NCBI GenBank assembly: GCA_947311845.1
Contig: CAMZMU010000040.1
Location: 61,873,901-61,937,900, forward strand
DNA from: Poa pratensis
Taxonomy: Eukaryota > Streptophyta > Magnoliopsida > Poales > Poaceae
DNA: 64,000 nt
Reading direction: 5' to 3'
In this document: positions 11,804-23,411 of the stretch, in pieces
Position numbering within the stretch: the stretch's first letter is position 1
Layout of the letters: each line of letters starts with the position of its first letter
Position numbers and translations under genes: made by a program
The notes under the pieces: model-generated
Told to the model about the DNA's origin: nothing
Database searches by the model: none
What the model saw: only the letters and a program-made list of their open reading frames with translations

Positions 11804-13386
11804 TGATACGTCTCCAACGTATCTATAATTTCTGATGTTCCATGCCTATATTATACCAATTGCTACATGTTTTATATACACTTCATATCACTTTTATGCA
11901 TTTTCTGGGACTAACCTATTAACAAGATGCCACAGTGCCAGTTCCCTGTTTCTGCTTTTTGGTTTCAGAAAAGTACTTCTGCGAATATTCTCGGAATTGC
12001 ACGAAACAAAAGGCCACGTCCCTATTTTTCCAACACGTACACGAAGTCCGAAGGAGAGACGAAGAGGAGCCAGGAGCCAGCCAAACCACATGGCGGCGCG
12101 GTGGGCCCCCTGCCGTGCCAGCCTATGGGTTGGGCCCCTCGGGCTCCACCGACATCGCCCCTTCGCCTATATATTGCCTCAGACGCGAAAACCCTAAAAT
12201 ACCAAGCCAATTTCCACGAAGAGTTCCGCAGCGCCGCCGCCATCGACGACAAGTTTCGGGGGACAGAATCTCTGTTCCGGCACGCCGCCGGGACGGGGAA
12301 TTGCCCCCGGAGTCATCTCCATCGAACTCCACCGCCATCTTCATCGCCGCTGCTGACTCCCATGATGAGGAGGGAGTAGTTCTCCCCCGAGGCTGAGGGC
12401 TCTACCGGTAGCTATGTGGTTCATCTCTCTCTCCCATGGTGTGATCTTTATGTGATCATGTGTATTGCTAGTATCGCTGAATACATTAATAATGTTTATG
12501 CTACTCAAGTGATTTTGTCTAGTTTCTGGAGTCATTGTGACAACACGGTATCAAGGTGACAGTGTGGGTACTTGTGTGACTCTATGAATAATTTAGACAT
12601 TTATCATGGCTTATTCTTGGGAATTGTGGTGTTTGTTTACTCAGACTTTGAGTGTGCTCTTGCAGCCCTACATAGTACTCTTGTTCATCAAGAAGGAGAA
12701 TAATCCCGAGCAGTATTTACTTGTGTTCAGTTGTGCTAATCTAGTTGAATATGTAGATGTTACTCTTTATCTATTATGCACTCTATAGGTTACTTTAATA
12801 TGAACTCCGGTACTCTCCACGGTGTAAAGGTGACAGTGTGTGCACCGTGTGTGATTCCTTTATGACGTTGTGGCGCTTGTTTACTCCGGCTTGAGGTGTG
12901 CTTTTGTAGCCCTACACAATGAATGGTGTTTGTTATCCAACAAGAGAGTGTTTAAGAGTAGCTTTTACTTATTCAGTTATGAGATCATTGTTGAGAGTGT
13001 CCACTAGTGAAAGTATGATCCCTAGGCCTTGTTTCTAAGCATTGAAACACCGTTTACAACAAGTTCTGCTACATGTTTGCTTGCTGCCATCTTTATTTCA
13101 GATTGCAGTTACTACTTATAATCATCCATATCACTTGTATTTCACTATCTCTTCGCCGAACTAGTGCACCTATACATCTGACAAGTGTATTGGGTGTGTT
13201 GGGGACACAAGAGACTTCTTGTATCTTAATTGCAGGGTTGCTTGAGAGGGATATCTTTGACCTCTACCTCCCTGAGTTCGATAAACCTTGGGTGATTCAC
13301 TTAAGGGAAACTTGCTGCTGTTCTACAAACCTCTGCTCTTGGAGGCCCAACACTGTCTACAAGAATAGAAGCGTGCGTAGACATCA
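11804..13386 (+). repeat. 5' LTR
   Basis: Begins TGATACGTCTCCAACG and ends GCGTAGACATCA. It contains a TATA box (CCTATATATTGCCTC, about 12164-12178) that marks the likely transcription start. Its indels relative to the 3' LTR cluster in 11945-12215. Confidence 0.95.
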
Positions 13387-13396
13387 AGCTATTTTC

Positions 13397-13414
13397 TGGC
13401 GCCGTTGCCGGGGA
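13397..13414 (+). promoter_or_regulatory. Primer binding site, tRNA-Asp type
   Basis: TGGCGCCGTTGCCGGGGA lies 10 bases after the 5' LTR and is complementary to the 3' end of plant tRNA-Asp(GTC). The same site with the same spacing occurs in the element at 33.7 kb. Confidence 0.85.
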
Positions 13415-13558
13415 GGTAAGGTAAAAGGTATTCACATCCTCTGGCTACAAGCTATTTTCTAGTATTGTTGCTAGTGTGTGAGTGCTCGAAGTTATTTCCT
13501 TTAGATTCTGCAATTATATCTTTTTGTTTCTTGTTTTTATTTTCACTAGTTAGGCTTA

Positions 13559-14531
13559 ATGGAAAACAACAAAAAAATTAGAGATCTTTATGAACTTTAT
13601 ATTGAATTAGGACATGATGCTTTTGAAGAGAAAATTAAAAAACCTATGGAGGCTTGTTTGCATGATGGTAGCAATGGTATTACTATAAATTCTTTGAACA
13701 CCATTATTGCTAATGCTATGGAAAAGTCTAAGCTTGGGGAAGCTAGTTGTGATGAATATGATATTTTTAGTCCCCCAAGCTTTAAGGAGGAAATTTGCTT
13801 TGATATACTTTGCCTCCAATATATGATGATTATAATCATTGTGATATTTTCAGTCCACCTACTATTGAGGATATAGTTTATGTTGATTATGATATGCCTC
13901 CTATATATGATGTTTACAATGATGAATATGATATTTCAGTCCATCTACTATTGAGGATAAAATTCATTTGATTATTCTATGCCTCCAATTTATGATGATT
14001 ACAATGATGGATGTGATACTTTTACTCTCACTATTACTAATGATAATGTTCATGCTTATGTGGAGAGTAATGATACTTTTATGCATGTGGATCATGATAA
14101 GAATGCTTTATGTGATAGCTATATTGTTGAGTTTATTCATGATGCCGCTGAAAATTATTTTGAGAGAGGAAAGTATGGTTATAGAAATCTTCATGTTACT
14201 AAACTCTCTTTATGATGAAGTTTTGAGCTTTCTCTTGATTTGCTTTTATTTGCTGGGTACTTTAAGACCTACTGGTCCTTATGAGAGAGGGAGACACGAT
14301 TTCATATATCACAATAATATTAAGTCTTCTCTCTTTATGTTGAAATTTTTGAAGTTACACTTGTTTTGCATTTCTATGCTAGTCACTTTGTTCTTCATTG
14401 ACTTGTTTTCTTACAAGACTCCTATGCATAGAAAGAGTGTTAGATTTAAACATGTTTTATATATGCTTCTTGATGCTCTCTTTTATATTCAACTCTCATA
14501 TGAGGCATATAAAATCACTATGCCTAGCTAA
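13559..14531 (+). pseudogene. Decayed ORF of unknown function in the non-autonomous LTR element
   Basis: Opens MENNKKIRDLYELYIELGHD at 13559, a helical region of about 80 residues. A repetitive acidic part then has the motif PPIYDDYND with DIFSPPTIEDI recurring (13820-14010). The first frame ends at 13876; PPIYDDYNDGCD resumes in frame at 13979 and ends at 14217. An overlapping frame to 14531 has a hydrophobic, membrane-like segment (LFCISMLVTLFFIDLF) and ends in MPS. The switches near 13930 and 13968 each look like one lost T in a T run. No Pfam-like domain is recognised. It occupies the position of the 235-residue ORF in the sister element at 33.7 kb but is unrelated to it. Confidence 0.5.
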
Positions 14532-15142
14532 AAGGCTTTAAAGAAAAGCGCTTATGGGAGACAACCCATTGTTTTTATTTTCTGTTATTTTTTTTTCTTT
14601 GAGTCAAGGAGTTTTGTACTTCTGTAGCAACTCCTTTGTATCTTTATTTTATTGCATTGTTGTGCCAAGTAAAGTTCTATATTGAAAGTTGATGCAAGAT
14701 TTGGATTTCTGCGCAGTAACAGATTTTTAGCTGTCACGAATTTGAGCTTTTCTCCCTGTAGAAAATTCGAAAAATTCTAAAAAATCACGCATCTTCCTGA
14801 GATATGTACGCAACTTTCATTATTTGGCCAGATCCATCTGAGCAACTTAAGTGCCTCGAAAAAATTCGTCTTACAGACTGTTCTGTTTTTGACAGATTCT
14901 GCCTTTTGTTTTGCATTCGCTCTTTTACGATGTTTTGTGGATTTCTTTGCTCCACAAAGCATTGGTGGCTGTAGCTAATGTCCAGAAGCTTTGGGAATGA
15001 TTGTATCATTACAGAATATGAGAATTTTTATTATGCACTAACCCTCTAATGAGAACTTTTGAGTTTGGTGTGAAGGAAGTTTTCAAGGATCAAGAGAGAA
15101 GGGTGATATTATGTGATCAAGAAGAGTGAAAAGCCTAAGCTT

Positions 15143-15217
15143 GGGGATGCCCCCGTGGTTCATCCCCATATTCAAGAGACTCAAGCGTCTAAGCTTGGGG
15201 ATGCCCAAGGCATCCCC
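15143..15217 (+). promoter_or_regulatory. Pair of purine-rich hairpins repeating the polypurine-tract motif
   Basis: AAGCTTGGGGATGC occurs twice here and again at the true polypurine tract. Hairpin 1 (15143-15167) pairs GGGGATG with CATCCCC across an 11-base loop. Hairpin 2 (15197-15217) pairs GGGGATGCC with GGCATCCCC across loop CAA. The sister element has both hairpins at the matching place (36853-36870, 36905-36925). A role in RNA structure or packaging is inference. Confidence 0.6.
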
Positions 15218-17120
15218 TTCTTCATCAACAACTTATCAGGTCATCTCTAGTGAAACTATATTTTAATTCTTTCACATCTTATGCGCTTTACTTGGAGCGT
15301 CTGTGTGCTTTTATTTTTGTTTTTGTTTGAATAAATTCGGATCCTAGCAATCCTTGTGTGGGAGAGAGACACGCTCCGCTTTTTCATGTGAATACTCATG
15401 TTCTTCACTTATATTTGTTGAGTATTCTTAACTAGCTACTGCAGTGCTTTTAGCTCCTGTTTTTCATGCATCTCTTCGAGCTGTTAGCACTTGTTTATAA
15501 ATACTCTCTTGCTGCATTATATTATCATTTGGAGAGTTTATGTTTAAATAAATTGATTGGTGTTTGTTTGGAAGAAAGAAAATGCTACATGTGTAGTTGG
15601 TATTGGAAAAGACATATGCATTCTTGTAGATCATTGTCTTGTTTCGATTTGACACTTTGCAATTGTTTTGAGCTCTCAAGTAGATCATGTTTAAGCTCTT
15701 GCATCATGTAGTTAAAGCCTAGTAGTGGAGAACTACCGTAGAGCTTGTTGAGACTTGGGATGCATATTTGTTCTCTAAGGTCTAGATATTTTCTGGTAAA
15801 ATGTTTGAGCAACAAGGAAGACAGTGTAGAGTCTTATAATACTTGCAATATGTTTTTATTTATCTTGCTGTACCGGTTTATACTTGTGTTTGCTTCAAAC
15901 AACCTTGCTAGCCTAAACTCTGTACTGAGAGGGAATGCTTCTCGTGCATCCAAACCTTGAGCCAAAACCCATGCCATTTGTGTCCACCATACCTACCTAC
16001 TATGTGGTATTTCCTGCCATTCCAAGTAAATATTCATGTGCTACCTTTAAACTATTCAAAACTTTATTACTCCTTATTTGTGTCAATGTTTTATAGCTCA
16101 TGAGGAAGTATGTGGTGTTTTATCTTTCAATCTTGTCATTTACTTCTGACAGACTTTCACCAATGGACTAGTGGCATATACATCCGCTTATCCAATAATT
16201 TGCAAAAAGAGCTGGCAACGGGGTGCCCAGCCCCAATTAATTACAACTTTCATTAATAATTCTCTTCACATGTTTTGCCCTGATTTATCAGTAAGCAACT
16301 TAATTGCAAATAGACACTCCTCCATGGTATGTGAATGTTGGAAGGCACCCGAGGATTCGGTTAGCCATGGCTTGTGTAAGCAAAAGGTTGGGAGGAGTGT
16401 CAACTATAAAGAAACTAAAATACATGTGTAAACAAAAGAGAAGAGGGATGATCTACCTTGCTGGTAGAGATAACGTCCTTCATGGGAGCCGCTCTTGAAA
16501 GTCTGGTTGACAAGGGGGTTAGAGTGCCCACTACCATTCGTTGACAACAACAAACACCTCTCAAATACTTATTTTGTGCTCTCTATATGCTTTCGAAAAC
16601 TTAAAAAGCTCTAGCACATGATTTAATCCCTGCTTCCCTCTGCGAAGGGCCTATCTTTTACTTTATGTTGAGTCAGTTTACCTACTCCTTTCTATCTTAG
16701 AAGCAAACACTTGTGTCAACTTTGTGTGCATTGATTCTTACATGTTTACTTATTGCACTTGTTATATTGCTTTATGTTGACAACTATCCATGAGATATAC
16801 ATGTTACAAGTTGAAAGCAATGCTGAAACTTAATCATCCTTTGTGTTGCTTCAATGCCTTTTACTTTGAATCTATTGCTTTATGAGTTACCTCTTATGCA
16901 AAACTTTTTGATGCTTGTCTTGAAAGTACTATTCATGAAAAGTTTTTGCTTATATGATTCATTGTTTACTCTTTATCTATTGTTAGCAAACTATAGACCA
17001 TTGCTTTGAGTCACTTCATTCATGACATGAGCCTTGCAATATATTGATCAAGATTGTGTGAAAGCATGTCTCCTCAGAAATTATTTGTTGTTATCGTTTT
17101 ACCTACTCGAGGACGAGTAG

Positions 17121-17139
17121 AACTAAGCTTGGGGATGCT
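17121..17139 (+). promoter_or_regulatory. Polypurine tract
   Basis: AACTAAGCTTGGGGATGCT directly precedes the 3' LTR and is the expected priming site for plus-strand DNA synthesis. It follows CGAGGACGAGTAG, shared with the sister element. Confidence 0.75.
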
Positions 17140-18707
17140 TGATACGTCTCCAACGTATCTAATTTCTGATGTTCCATGCTTATATTATACCATTGCTACA
17201 TGTTTTATATACACTTCATATCACTTTTATGCATTTTCTGGGACTAACCTATTAACAAGATGCCACAGTGCCAGTTCCCTGTTTTCTGCTGTTTTTGGTT
17301 TCAGAAAAGTACTTCTGCGAATATTCTCGGAATTGCACGAAACAAAAGGCCACGTCCCTATTTTTCCAACACGTACACGAGTCCGAAGGAGAGACGAAGA
17401 GGAGCCAGGAGGCCAAACCACATGGCGGCGCGGTGGGCCCCCCGCCGGCCAGCCTATGGTTGGGCCCCTCGGGCTCCACCGACGCCCCTTCGCCTATATA
17501 TTGCCTCAGACGCGAAAACCCTAAAACCAAGCATATTTCCACGAAGAGTTCCGCAGCGCCGCCGCCATCGACGACAAGTTTCGGGGGACAGAATCTCTGT
17601 TCCGGCACGCCGCCGGGACGGGGAATTGCCCCCGGAGTCATCTCCATCGACTCCACCGCCATCTTCATCGCCGCTGCTGACTCCCATGATGAGGAGGGAG
17701 TAGTTCTCCCCCGAGGCTGAGGGCTCTACCGGTAGCTATGTGGTTCATCTCTCTCTCCCATGGTGTGATCTTTATGTGATCATGTGTATTGCTAGTATCG
17801 CTGAATACATTAATAATGTTTATGCTACTCAAGTGATTTTGTCTAGTTTCTGGAGTCATTGTGACAACACGGTATCAAGGTGACAGTGTGGGTACTTGTG
17901 TGACTCTATGAATAATTTAGACATTTATCATGGCTTATTCTTGGGAATTGTGGTGTTTGTTTACTCAGACTTTGAGGTGTGCTTTGCAGCCCTACATAGT
18001 ACTCTTGCTTATCAAGAAGGAGAATAATCCCGAGCAGTATTTACTTGTGTTCAGTTGTGCTAATCTAGTTGAATATGTAGATGTTACTCTTTATCTATTA
18101 TGCACTCTATAGGTTACTTTAATATGAACTCCGGTACTCTCCACGGTGTAAAGGTGACAGTGTGTGCACCGTGTGTGATTCCTTTATGACGTTGTGGCGC
18201 TTGTTTACTCCGGCTTGAGGTGTGCTTTTGTAGCCCTACACAATGAATGGTGTTTGTTATCCAACAAGAGAGTGTTTAAGAGTAGCTTTTACTTATTCAG
18301 TTATGAGATCATTGTTGAGAGTGTCCACTAGTGAAAGTATGATCCCTAGGCCTTGTTTCTAAGCATTGAAACACCGTTTACAAAAGTTCTGCTACATGTT
18401 TGCTTGCTGCCATCTTTATTTCAGATTGCAGTTACTACTTATAATCATCCATCACTTGTATTTCACTATCTCTTCGCCGAACTAGTGCACCTATACATCT
18501 GACAAGTGTATTGGGTGTGTTGGGGACACAAGAGACTTCTTGTATCTTAATTGCAGGGTTGCTTGAGAGGGATATCTTTGACCTCTACCTCCCTGAGTTC
18601 GATAAACCTTGGGTGATTCACTTAAGGGAAACTTGCTGCTGTTCTACAAACCTCTGCTCTTGGAGGCCCAACACTGTCTACAAGAATAGAAGCGTGCGTA
18701 GACATCA
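17140..18707 (+). repeat. 3' LTR
   Basis: 1568 bases against 1583 for the 5' copy, TG...CA ends. The transposase reading frame continues immediately after the GGGG duplication. Confidence 0.95.
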
Positions 18708-19999
18708 GGGGGCTTCTACCGGAAAATGTTCGAGTATCCATTGTTCAGCTATGTGCGTTCCTCAATGCAATTTCGCAGAAGTCAATCAGCCCAGCCACTC
18801 TATTAAGGTTACAGAAGGATGTGGCTCAATGTCTCGTTAGTTTGAGTTGGTGTTCCCACCATCCTTCTTCACTATTATGACACATCTCCTAGTACACCTG
18901 GTCGACGAGATTCACATTCTGGGTCCTGTATATCTACACAATATGTTCCCCTTTGAGAGGTTCATGGGAGTGTTGAAGAAGTATGTTCATAACCGTGCTA
19001 GGCCAGAAGGAAGCATCTCCAAGGGTATGGAACAGAGGAGGTCATTGAGTTTTGTGTTGACTTTATTCCCGGCATTAAGTCGATTGGTCTTCCTGAATCG
19101 CGACATGAGGGGAGACTAAGTGGAGAAGGCACTCTAGGAAAGAAATCATACATATGCAGGGACGGGTATTCTTTCACAAAAGCACACTACACAGTTCTGC
19201 ATAATTCCACTTTGGTGGCTCCGTATATCCAGATGCACAAGGATATTGTACGCTCTAACAACCCGGGATGGATGACTCCGCCATTGCAAAGGAACACATG
19301 GAGAATTTTGGCGGTTGGTTGGAAACGCATCTGAACAACAACAACACAGTCTCAGATGAGCTGTTCTTGTTGTCTAAGGGGCCATCTTCGACTATTTGGA
19401 CTTTCCAAGGGTATGAGATAAACGGGAATACATTTTACACGAACGCCCAAGATAAAAAGAGCACCAACCAAAATAGTGGTGTCCGCTTTGATGATAAGAG
19501 CACGAATGAGGCCACGGTCACATATTATGGTTGCATAGAGCAGATATGGGAACTTGACTATGGACCTTCTTTGAAGGTCCCTTTGTTCTGGTGCAAATGG
19601 TTCAACCTGAGAGGCGGCGGGGTAAAGGAAGACCCATTGTACGGAATGACTACAGTGGATCTCACGAATGTTGCGTACGACAACGAACCATTCGTTCTAG
19701 CCAAGGATGTGGCTCAGGTTTTCTATGTGAAGGACATGTCTACCAAGCCAAAAAAAAGAAAAGATAAGGAAGTGAATACATCAGCCGATGAGCCAAAGCG
19801 CCACATAGTTCTTTCAGGGAAAAGAACCATCGTGGGAGTGGAGGACAAGACAGACATGTCAGAAGATTACGACAAGTTTCATGAAATTCCGCCCTTCAAA
19901 GTGACCACTGACCCAAGTCTCAAGTTATACGCAGACCCTTGTCCATGGTTACGGAGCGATCAGAAGAAAGGTCTCACAAAAAGAAAAAGCGAAGACTAA
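18708..19999 (+). pseudogene. CACTA transposase TNP2, C-terminal part
   Basis: Continues the transposase cut at 11803: LLPENVRVSIVQLCAFLNAI, then LVFPPSFFTIMTHLLVHLVD and FPFERFMGVLKKYVHNRARP (DUF4218 region). The last part is ITYYG-type DUF4216 sequence with IWELDYGPSLKVPLFWCKW and VFYVKDMSTKPKKRKDKE, ending at 19999 with a basic tail. Frame breaks near 18838 (TTTG for TTTTG), 19025 (KG|YGTEEV) and 19267 (before MDDSAIAKEH) each equal one lost base, with no in-frame stop between them. The C-terminal 95 bases are duplicated at 21638. Confidence 0.9.
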
Positions 20000-20403
20000 A
20001 TAGGGATGTTGTTCATGATGTGTAATAATTTATTAAACTTTTATATAATTTATAGTATGGAGAACAAGACAGACATGTCAATGAAATCAAGCGTATGGCG
20101 TGGCGGAATGTAGTACTTAATTTATAAATTTTTGATGTAGCATCAAACTTTGTGATGTGAAATGATCCACTGCGCATGTAGTACTTGATTTATAAATTTT
20201 TGAATTGATTTTAAATTAAGCGTACGTAGTACTTAATTTAAAACCAAGCGCATGTGATACTTCATTTTAAACCAAAACAGAAAACAGGAAAATGAAAGCA
20301 ATTTTTACTTAATTTAGACAAGTAAATCAAAAGATATAAAAAAAGTAAGAAACCAGAAAATTTTAAAAAAATTAACCTCTAGTACATTATTACACATGAT
20401 CCA

Positions 20404-21235
20404 ACGTCTCACAAGCGCTTGAAAGAAACACACCCCTGATCCAACATCACCAACATTATTCTACATAAACGGACTTGCTGGCTCGAAGGCTGTAGGATTA
20501 GGGGAACGGCGGGAGGAGCCAGCCCCGTGGGCGGCCGCCCGGTTCTCGCGCGCACGTTTGCGGCGGAGCGCAAGATCCATGGAGATGAGTCTTTCAGCGC
20601 CCAATCCAGCTCGAAGCCTCCTTCGCCTTGAGCTGGTAGGAAGTCTTTGCTCGCTGGACAGGGTAGTCGTGGACAGACTGGAAGGAGGCTTCCATGGCCT
20701 CCTATATCTGCAACCCACAACCCTCTTCCCCGTCGTCGCTCCAGTCGAAGTCGTCGTCCTCCTCCTCCGCGGGAGGAGCGGCGGCACCTGGTGGAGGTGC
20801 AGCGGCGCCAGGTGGAGGTGCGCGGCACCTGGTGGAGCAGGAGGCCGGTAGCTGGGCATTCCTCTCCACGCCGGGCTCGTGGGCATACGGCGGGATAGGC
20901 TCCCGCGGTTGCGCCCAAGCGCGCTCTGCCGAGCACGCTCGACCTCGTCTAGAAGGCGCTGCGGCGGGCGTGGCGGATCCATCTCGTGGAGACGATCGTT
21001 CGTGGCTAGGAATGTTGGATTAGGGTTTACCCCGTCGGCGACAATATATAAAGACCTCCAGGGCAGCGCTGGGGGAGGACACGTGCCCAGAGCAACGCTG
21101 GGGAGGACACGTGTCGTGACCGCAAAGCCCGCCTTTAGTCCCGGTTGGTGTTACCAACCGGACTAAAGAAGCACACGGATTGTGTGTTTCTTTCAAGCGC
21201 TTGTGAGACGTTGGATCAGGGGTGTGTTTCTTTTG
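20404..21235. repeat. Inverted repeat inside the CACTA element
   Basis: A block reading CAACGTCTCACAAGCGCTTG (20403) through CACCCCTGATCCAAC recurs in reverse orientation at 21188-21223 (CAAGCGCTTGTGAGACGTTG, then GATCAGGGGTGTGTTTC), with AAGAAACACAC shared by both. The order of the blocks differs between the arms, so this is a rearranged rather than simple palindrome. It encloses a minus-strand accessory ORF. Confidence 0.7.
20461..20975 (-). pseudogene. CACTA accessory ORF, minus strand, unknown function
   Basis: On the minus strand a TATA-like TTTATATATTG (about 21041-21051) is followed by a leader with AAACCCTAATCC and an ORF opening MDPPRPPQRLLDEVERARQ. Further on, another frame reads PPGAAAPPAEEDDDDFDWSD and DGEEGCGLQI before a stop, which looks like the genuine acidic C-terminus. 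The frames do not join, so at least one indel is present. It is proline-rich and acidic with no recognised domain. It may be a captured host fragment or a CACTA-specific gene; its promoter-like upstream region favours a former gene. Confidence 0.4.
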
Positions 21236-21345
21236 AGGGATTGTGAGCTGTTGGATCAGCAGTATCACGACCACTCGTGAGCCACATGACCCGGTTGGTG
21301 TTACCAACCGGGACTAAAGAAGCACACGTACCCTATATATAGCCC
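21121..21345. repeat. Internal CACTA-type repeats with a promoter-like TATA box
   Basis: Two copies of GGTTGGTGTTACCAACCGG followed by GACTAAAGAAGCACAC (about 21140 and 21291). This is the classical subterminal palindrome of another grass CACTA group, different from the CCCGGTACTAG type at this element's ends. CCTATATATAGCC at 21330-21342 is a good TATA box, reading right into a short unrecognised ORF at 21407-21610. Confidence 0.65.
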
Positions 21346-21637
21346 CCCTCCTCAGACAGGTTACTCACTCACACAAAACATTCCAGCGTCACTCGGAGAG
21401 GCATCTTTGGGCAACCAGCGGCAAGACGTCTCTGATGACCTGCGACCGTTCCAAACGGTTGCAAATCATCAGAGATTCTTGCCGGCCGTTGTAGATCATC
21501 AGAGATGTCTTACCGCTGCTTGGATCGAAGTGGCGCTCAAACACAAAACATTCGGGTTCCCTCGCTATAACCCATTTCTTCTAGGTGGAAACTCCCATTT
21601 CGTGTATTAACCCATTTCTTCTAGGTGGAAACTCTCA

Positions 21638-21845
21638 TTTCATGAAATTCCGCCCTTCAAAGTGACCACTGACCCAAGTCTCAAGTTATATGCAGACCCT
21701 TGTCCATGGTTACGGAGCGATCAGAAGAAAGGGTCTCACAGAAAACAGGAAAATGAAAGCAATTTTTACTTAATTTAGACAAGTAAATCAAAAGATATAA
21801 AAAAAGTAAGAAACCAGAAAATTAAAAAAAATTAACCTCTAGTAC
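21638..21845 (+). repeat. Second, deleted copy of the transposase 3' end
   Basis: 21638-21735 repeats 19878-19975 (C-terminus of TNP2: EIPPFKVTTDPSLKLYADPC) and 21737-21845 repeats 20279-20400, nearly without change. The 300 bases lying between these blocks in the first copy are missing. A segmental duplication with internal deletion inside the CACTA element explains this. Confidence 0.9.
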
Positions 21846-22010
21846 CGGGCCGTGCGACCACCCGGTACTACAGGTCCACTGGCTTGGCGCGCAAATTTTC
21901 GCGGCCCTGAGGGACCTCTAGTACCGGGTGGTAACACGGCCCGGTACTAGAGGGTCTCTAGTACCGGGTGGAGCACGGCCCGGTACTAGAGGCCTTTTTG
22001 GCGCTACTTC
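21840..22010. repeat. Internal CACTA subterminal-type repeat cluster
   Basis: Four or more copies of CTCTAGTACCGGGTGGT / GGCCCGGTACTAGAGG in both orientations lie in the middle of the element, the same motif class as 28010-28205. This suggests a former element end. Confidence 0.75.
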
Positions 22011-22398
22011 TAGTGGCTCGGGCCGAAAATTTGCCCAAGTCCAGCAAATCGACGCTCCGCCTCCGGGCTCCAGACGACGCCGCCCCCTGCGCCGCCAGGC
22101 TGCCGGATTTCGTCCCCGCGCCGCTGCCGCCCTCACCGTGGGTCGCCGTCCTGCTCCTGCTCCGGGCGCGGCCGTCCCCGCTCTTCCCCCGAGCAAGATC
22201 GTCGTCCCCGAGCAAGCAAAGCTCGCCCCCGACCCACGGTGAGCTCGTCCCCCCGACCAACTACTCTCTCCCTCTCTCAGATCTAGCGCGCGGCGGCGGC
22301 GGACCCTAACCACGGGGCCGGCGCCGGAGTTGGCAAACAAGAACAGATTTTTAGGGCCTAAGGGCCGATTTCATTATAATTAGGCCACAAACGGCCGA

Positions 22399-23411
22399 TT
22401 ACATTGGGGGGGAGGCCATTGATAAGGCCATTACATTGGAGGGGGGAGGGTCGCCGTGCCGGTGCCGCCTAGTCGTCGAGGATGTAGAAGGGCGGCGGGG
22501 TCCAGAGATGCTCCGGTGGCGCCTGCTGCTGCGGTGGCGCCTCCTGCTCCTGCTCCGGTGGCCCTCCCAGCTCCCGCCGGTAAAGACCCAGGACTGGCCA
22601 ACGAGGCCGGTAGGCAGAGGAGGCGGCGGCGGAAGGTCCTGCTCCTGCTCGCGTTCCATGGCGTAGTGCCACGGCTCGACCTCGTCCGGGTCGTACTCCT
22701 GCTGCTGCGTGGCGGCGGCGGCATCAGGGCCGCGGCCGCGGCGGCCGCCCGCGGTCCTCACCTTCTCCCACCTCTTGATCTCGTCCTCGACGAGGCTGAG
22801 GTTGGAGGCCTCGTACGCGGCCACCATCTCCGGGTCGTCCTCATCCTCGGGGACCTCCTCCTCGAACCACAGCGCGTCGGGCAGCGCTGGGTAGGCGGAT
22901 TGGACGGCGCGGGGCGCCGGGGCGAAGTAGGAGTGGCGGCGGTCCTCGTGCTCGTCCTTGAGCCACTGCTCCCAGTGAGGGGAGTCCGCCGCGTAGGCGG
23001 GGTCGTTGCGGAGCGCCGGAGGGAGGAGGCGGCGCCGGCGCGCGATCTCCCTGTCCAGTTGCCTCCCAGGGAGCGGGACCGCCGGCACCGGAATCCTCTG
23101 CGGGTTCAGGTGCCAGCCCTCGGGGAGGTGGACGTCGTCCACTCCAGCGTGGCGGCGTTGTCCCAGTGCCACTGGCACTCCGGCTCCGGCACGTAGCGCC
23201 GGCGCCGGATCCTCCTCCCTCCAGCGGTGGTGGTGGTGGTTCGTGGCGGCGCGTCGGGTGCGTGGGCGACCCGCACCGGTGGCGCGGTCCTCCGCACGCC
23301 CTGCGGAACGACGCCCAAGGCCGCCGGCGGTGGAGGCGGTGGAGAAGCGCGGCGACGGTTGGAGGACTCGCCGGTCTCGTTCTTCGGGGACTTCCCGAAC
23401 CAGCGCGACAT
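22399..23411 (-). pseudogene. Accessory ORF with a conserved grass hypothetical protein, minus strand
   Basis: Starts at ATG 23411-23409 (MSRWFGKSPKNETGESSNRR), runs through a Pro-rich part and RRRRYVPEPECQWHWDNAA, then changes frame near 23134 and continues HLPEGWHLNPQRIPVPAVP, ALRNDPAYAADSPHWEQWL and YPALPDALWFEEEVPEDEDD, with an Arg/Ser-rich end. One lost G (TGGAC for TGGGAC) explains the break, giving about 335 residues. I recognise it as a repetitive hypothetical protein of wheat-group genomes but know no function. It lies antisense between the two main CACTA genes and is strongly GC-rich, unlike them, suggesting capture from a host gene. Confidence 0.6.

Larger units (their letters stand above)
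11804..18707 (+). mobile_element. Non-autonomous LTR retrotransposon nested in the CACTA transposase gene
   Basis: Complete element: LTR 11804-13386, primer site, 3.75-kb interior, polypurine tract, LTR 17140-18707. It is flanked by GGGG on both sides; removing it and one copy restores the TNP2 frame exactly (CGG GGG CTT, Arg-Gly-Leu), so the visible duplication is 4 bp, or 5 bp with a lost base. The interior has no gag, protease, reverse transcriptase, RNase H or integrase, only decayed small ORFs, so it is a large retrotransposon derivative mobilised by a relative, presumably a Gypsy element. The two LTRs have few substitutions but a dozen or more 1-3 base indels. Confidence 0.95.

Noticed and set aside
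11927..12396. Proline/arginine-rich ORFs of about 150 codons (also 17260-17720)
   Set aside because: LTR sequence; the frames change between the two LTR copies because of indels, so they are not conserved coding.
13397..13414. tRNA-Asp-like sequence as a possible tRNA gene
   Set aside because: Only the 18-base primer binding site is present, directly after an LTR; no cloverleaf or anticodon arm.
20403..21235. MITE interpretation of the internal inverted repeat in the CACTA element
   Set aside because: The arms contain the same blocks in different order and no target duplication was found, so rearrangement is the simpler reading.
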